Assembly (NCBI GenBank): GCA_020627525.1
Contig: JAHDGP010000191.1
Location: 1-8,389, forward strand
Source of the DNA: Bacteroidota bacterium
Lineage (GTDB): Bacteria; Bacteroidota; Bacteroidia; Chitinophagales; UBA2359
DNA: 8,389 nt
Reading direction: 5' to 3'
Part shown: positions 6,665 to 8,389 of the stretch, piece after piece
How positions within the stretch are numbered: the first letter of the stretch is position 1
Layout of the letters: every line of letters begins with the position of its first letter
Translations under genes and position numbers: made by a program
Notes under the pieces: generated by a model
The model's input: the letters and a program-made list of their open reading frames with translations, nothing else
Told to the model about the DNA's origin: nothing
The model's database searches: none

Positions 6665-8389
6665 TTGAAGAGCCTAAAATATAAGATTTGTTTATTTTGG
6701 ATGTTATTTATATTTAGTATAAATGCTTTGGGTCAGAGTAAGCAAGATGCTCTTATAATTAAATTTAATGAAAAATATAACTTGGCAAAAGAAGTCGCAT
6801 TTGAAAATGAAATAAATGGAATCAAGATTTTTCGGGAGGCGATTAAAATTTTAGAGGAAATTGATTTAGATGGATTATCAGAAAAACAAAAAATAAGCTT
6901 TTCACGCTGTTACTATAAAGTTGCTTATTATAGTTATAAAAGCAATATTTATTTTAAAGAGTCATTAATTAATCTCAAGAAAGAGATTGAAATAATTGGA
7001 GACTATGAAAACAGAGCATTGGCAAAGTCATATAATCTTTTAGGAAATGTATATGAAGAAATTGGAGAATATGATTTGGCAATTCAAAACTATTTATTGG
7101 CTGGTGAAATTTTTCAAAACTTAAAGGATGCTTACTTTTACGATGTTCAAATAAATTTGACAAATTTATACAACAGTCAAAAAAAATTTAATAAGGCAAG
7201 AAAAATACTTGACGAAATTGATGTTTCACTATTAAAAGACCCACTCACAATTCAAAATTATTTTGATACTTATGGACAAATATATGATGAACTTGGTATA
7301 ATAGATTCAGCAATTGTTTGCTACAAAAAAGCTTTTGAGTATGCAGTTGACACGATTGATTTTGCAAACCTGAAGAATAACATTGCAATAAGCTTAACAA
7401 AACAGGAAAAGTATGAGGAAGCAATAATTGAATTGGATGAATCCTTCAATTTGTTAAAGAGATATTATGGAGAAGAGTATGAAGTTGAATATGCTGAATA
7501 TTTTAATAACAAGGGTGATGTTTTTCTAGATCAAAATATATTGGATTCAGCTTTGGTCTATCAGAATCTAGCCATTATTCATTGTTTGGAAGATACAAAC
7601 TGGAATAAATTTGCAATTGAGAAAAATCCTTCGATTGAGAAACTTAAACTCTGTGAAGTAAAACCTGATTTGCTGTACTATTTAGGTGTCAAAGCAAACA
7701 CAGCCTTTCTAAAATATGAAAAATATCATTTAGAAAACGATTTGAAAATTTCAATGGAATCTTATAAATCTTATGATCAATTATTAAAAATAATGTTGAA
7801 GGAATATGCCTCAAATGATTCAAAACTTTTTTGGGTTGAGGATGGTCAGAACGGAATAATTCAAGCAATTCAGAGTGCTTTTGAAGTTGATGAGCTTGAA
7901 TTGGCATTGAATTTTATGAGTAGCAATAAAGGAGTTCTTTTAAATGAGCAATTAAAGAAATTAAGTTTATCAAATTTTAGTAACATTCCAAATGATTTAT
8001 TCGAATCAGAAAGGTTTTTAAAATTTCGATTGCAAAATGCTGAAACAAACATTGGCAAAATAAAACTTCAAAACTCGTTGGATTCAATCAGAGATGAAAT
8101 GAAAGCCAGAGACCCAAATTACTTTTCTCTTCTTTATGAAATTCCAGCGTTTAATTTGGAAGAAATTCAAAAAAGCGTAAATGAAGAATCAGCAATTATT
8201 GAATACGTTTATACCAAAGAATTTATTTTGGCTTTTCTAATTTCTCAGGATGCGTTACTGGTAAACAAAGTTGATATAAATGAGAAGTTTAATACAAAAA
8301 TTGACCAATTCAATAAAATTTTAATCAATCCCAAAAGGTCTAACAGTTTGGAAAACAATTATTGGTCAACACTTACGGAAAGTGGCTTT
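6665..8389 (+). CDS. Exported TPR-CHAT protein (caspase/HetF-associated domain), 3' partial
   Basis: The frame is open from 6647 to the right edge; from TTG 6665 it gives 575 codons with no stop. No ATG exists upstream of 6701, and starting at 6701 would cut away the Lys-rich n-region of the signal peptide. Starting at TTG 6665 gives MKSLKYKICLFW..., a full signal peptide with cleavage near ALGQ (21-24). Helical TPR units follow at about 120-153 (LLGNVYEEIGEYDLAIQNY), 158-190 (degenerate), 197-230 (YGQIYDELGIIDSAIVCY), 234-267 and 277-310; most keep the Gly/Ala-8 and Ala-20 positions. Helices continue to about 480. From about 485 the sequence matches the opening of CHAT domains (IPAFNLEEIQ, then ESAIIEYVYTKEFILAFLIS). 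CHAT belongs to the caspase-like clan, but its catalytic His and Cys would lie beyond the window, so activity cannot be judged. The start lies 10 nt after the protease stop with no terminator between, implying co-transcription. TPRs suggest protein binding. A periplasmic or outer-surface site is inferred from the signal peptide. Confidence 0.85.
   Translation, partial: MKSLKYKICLFWMLFIFSINALGQSKQDALIIKFNEKYNLAKEVAFENEINGIKIFREAIKILEEIDLDGLSEKQKISFSRCYYKVAYYSYKSNIYFKESLINLKKEIEIIGDYENRALAKSYNLLGNVYEEIGEYDLAIQNYLLAGEIFQNLKDAYFYDVQINLTNLYNSQKKFNKARKILDEIDVSLLKDPLTIQNYFDTYGQIYDELGIIDSAIVCYKKAFEYAVDTIDFANLKNNIAISLTKQEKYEEAIIELDESFNLLKRYYGEEYEVEYAEYFNNKGDVFLDQNILDSALVYQNLAIIHCLEDTNWNKFAIEKNPSIEKLKLCEVKPDLLYYLGVKANTAFLKYEKYHLENDLKISMESYKSYDQLLKIMLKEYASNDSKLFWVEDGQNGIIQAIQSAFEVDELELALNFMSSNKGVLLNEQLKKLSLSNFSNIPNDLFESERFLKFRLQNAETNIGKIKLQNSLDSIRDEMKARDPNYFSLLYEIPAFNLEEIQKSVNEESAIIEYVYTKEFILAFLISQDALLVNKVDINEKFNTKIDQFNKILINPKRSNSLENNYWSTLTESGF

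Noticed and set aside
6655..8389. Apparent absence of a long plus-strand gene after the protease, with only short minus-strand frames
   Set aside because: The frame starting at 6665 is open to the edge with a signal peptide, TPRs and a CHAT onset. The minus-strand frames at 6975-7163, 7689-7907 and 7870-8058 are its shadows.

Overview
The window is strongly AT-rich. The two largest genes with visible C-termini both end in type A sorting domains of the type IX secretion system (T9SS; YPNP or IPNP motif, then a beta-sandwich ending in a basic strand). Together with signal peptides ending in AQ or GQ, the lack of Shine-Dalgarno sites, GCTD..ACN repeats and a dockerin-like W...DW...KHSD module, this points to Bacteroidota, probably a Saprospiria-like or related environmental lineage. 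The placement below phylum is inference.

Layout from left to right. (1) Positions 1-1238, plus strand: the 3' part of a large secreted surface protein with an Ig-like domain, a split dockerin-type EF-hand pair, a cohesin-like beta domain and a T9SS sorting domain. (2) Positions 1249-1287: a perfect 13-bp inverted repeat between convergent genes, a candidate bidirectional terminator. (3) Positions 1294-2796, minus strand: a 500-residue, helical, apparently cytosolic protein of unknown function that resembles a family seen in Bacteroidota. (4) Positions 2797-3027: a divergent intergenic region with weak promoter candidates and three copies of a 10-bp motif spaced 26-27 bp apart. (5) Positions 3028-6654, plus strand: a 1208-residue secreted multidomain subtilisin-like (S8) protease with an intact Asp/His/Asn/Ser set and a T9SS sorting domain. 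(6) Positions 6665-8389, plus strand, running off the right edge: an exported TPR protein entering a CHAT (caspase/HetF-associated) domain. It begins 10 nt after the protease stop, and only a TTG start gives it a complete signal peptide. This gene has no stop in the window and no full-length ATG, so simple ORF calling can miss it; 6655-8389 is not empty.

The most interesting unit is the probable two-gene operon 3028-8389, which joins an exported serine protease to an exported TPR-CHAT protein of the caspase-like clan. They could act in one proteolytic pathway at the cell envelope, but that is inferred only from adjacency and export signals. No tRNA, rRNA, CRISPR array, insertion sequence or phage gene was seen.
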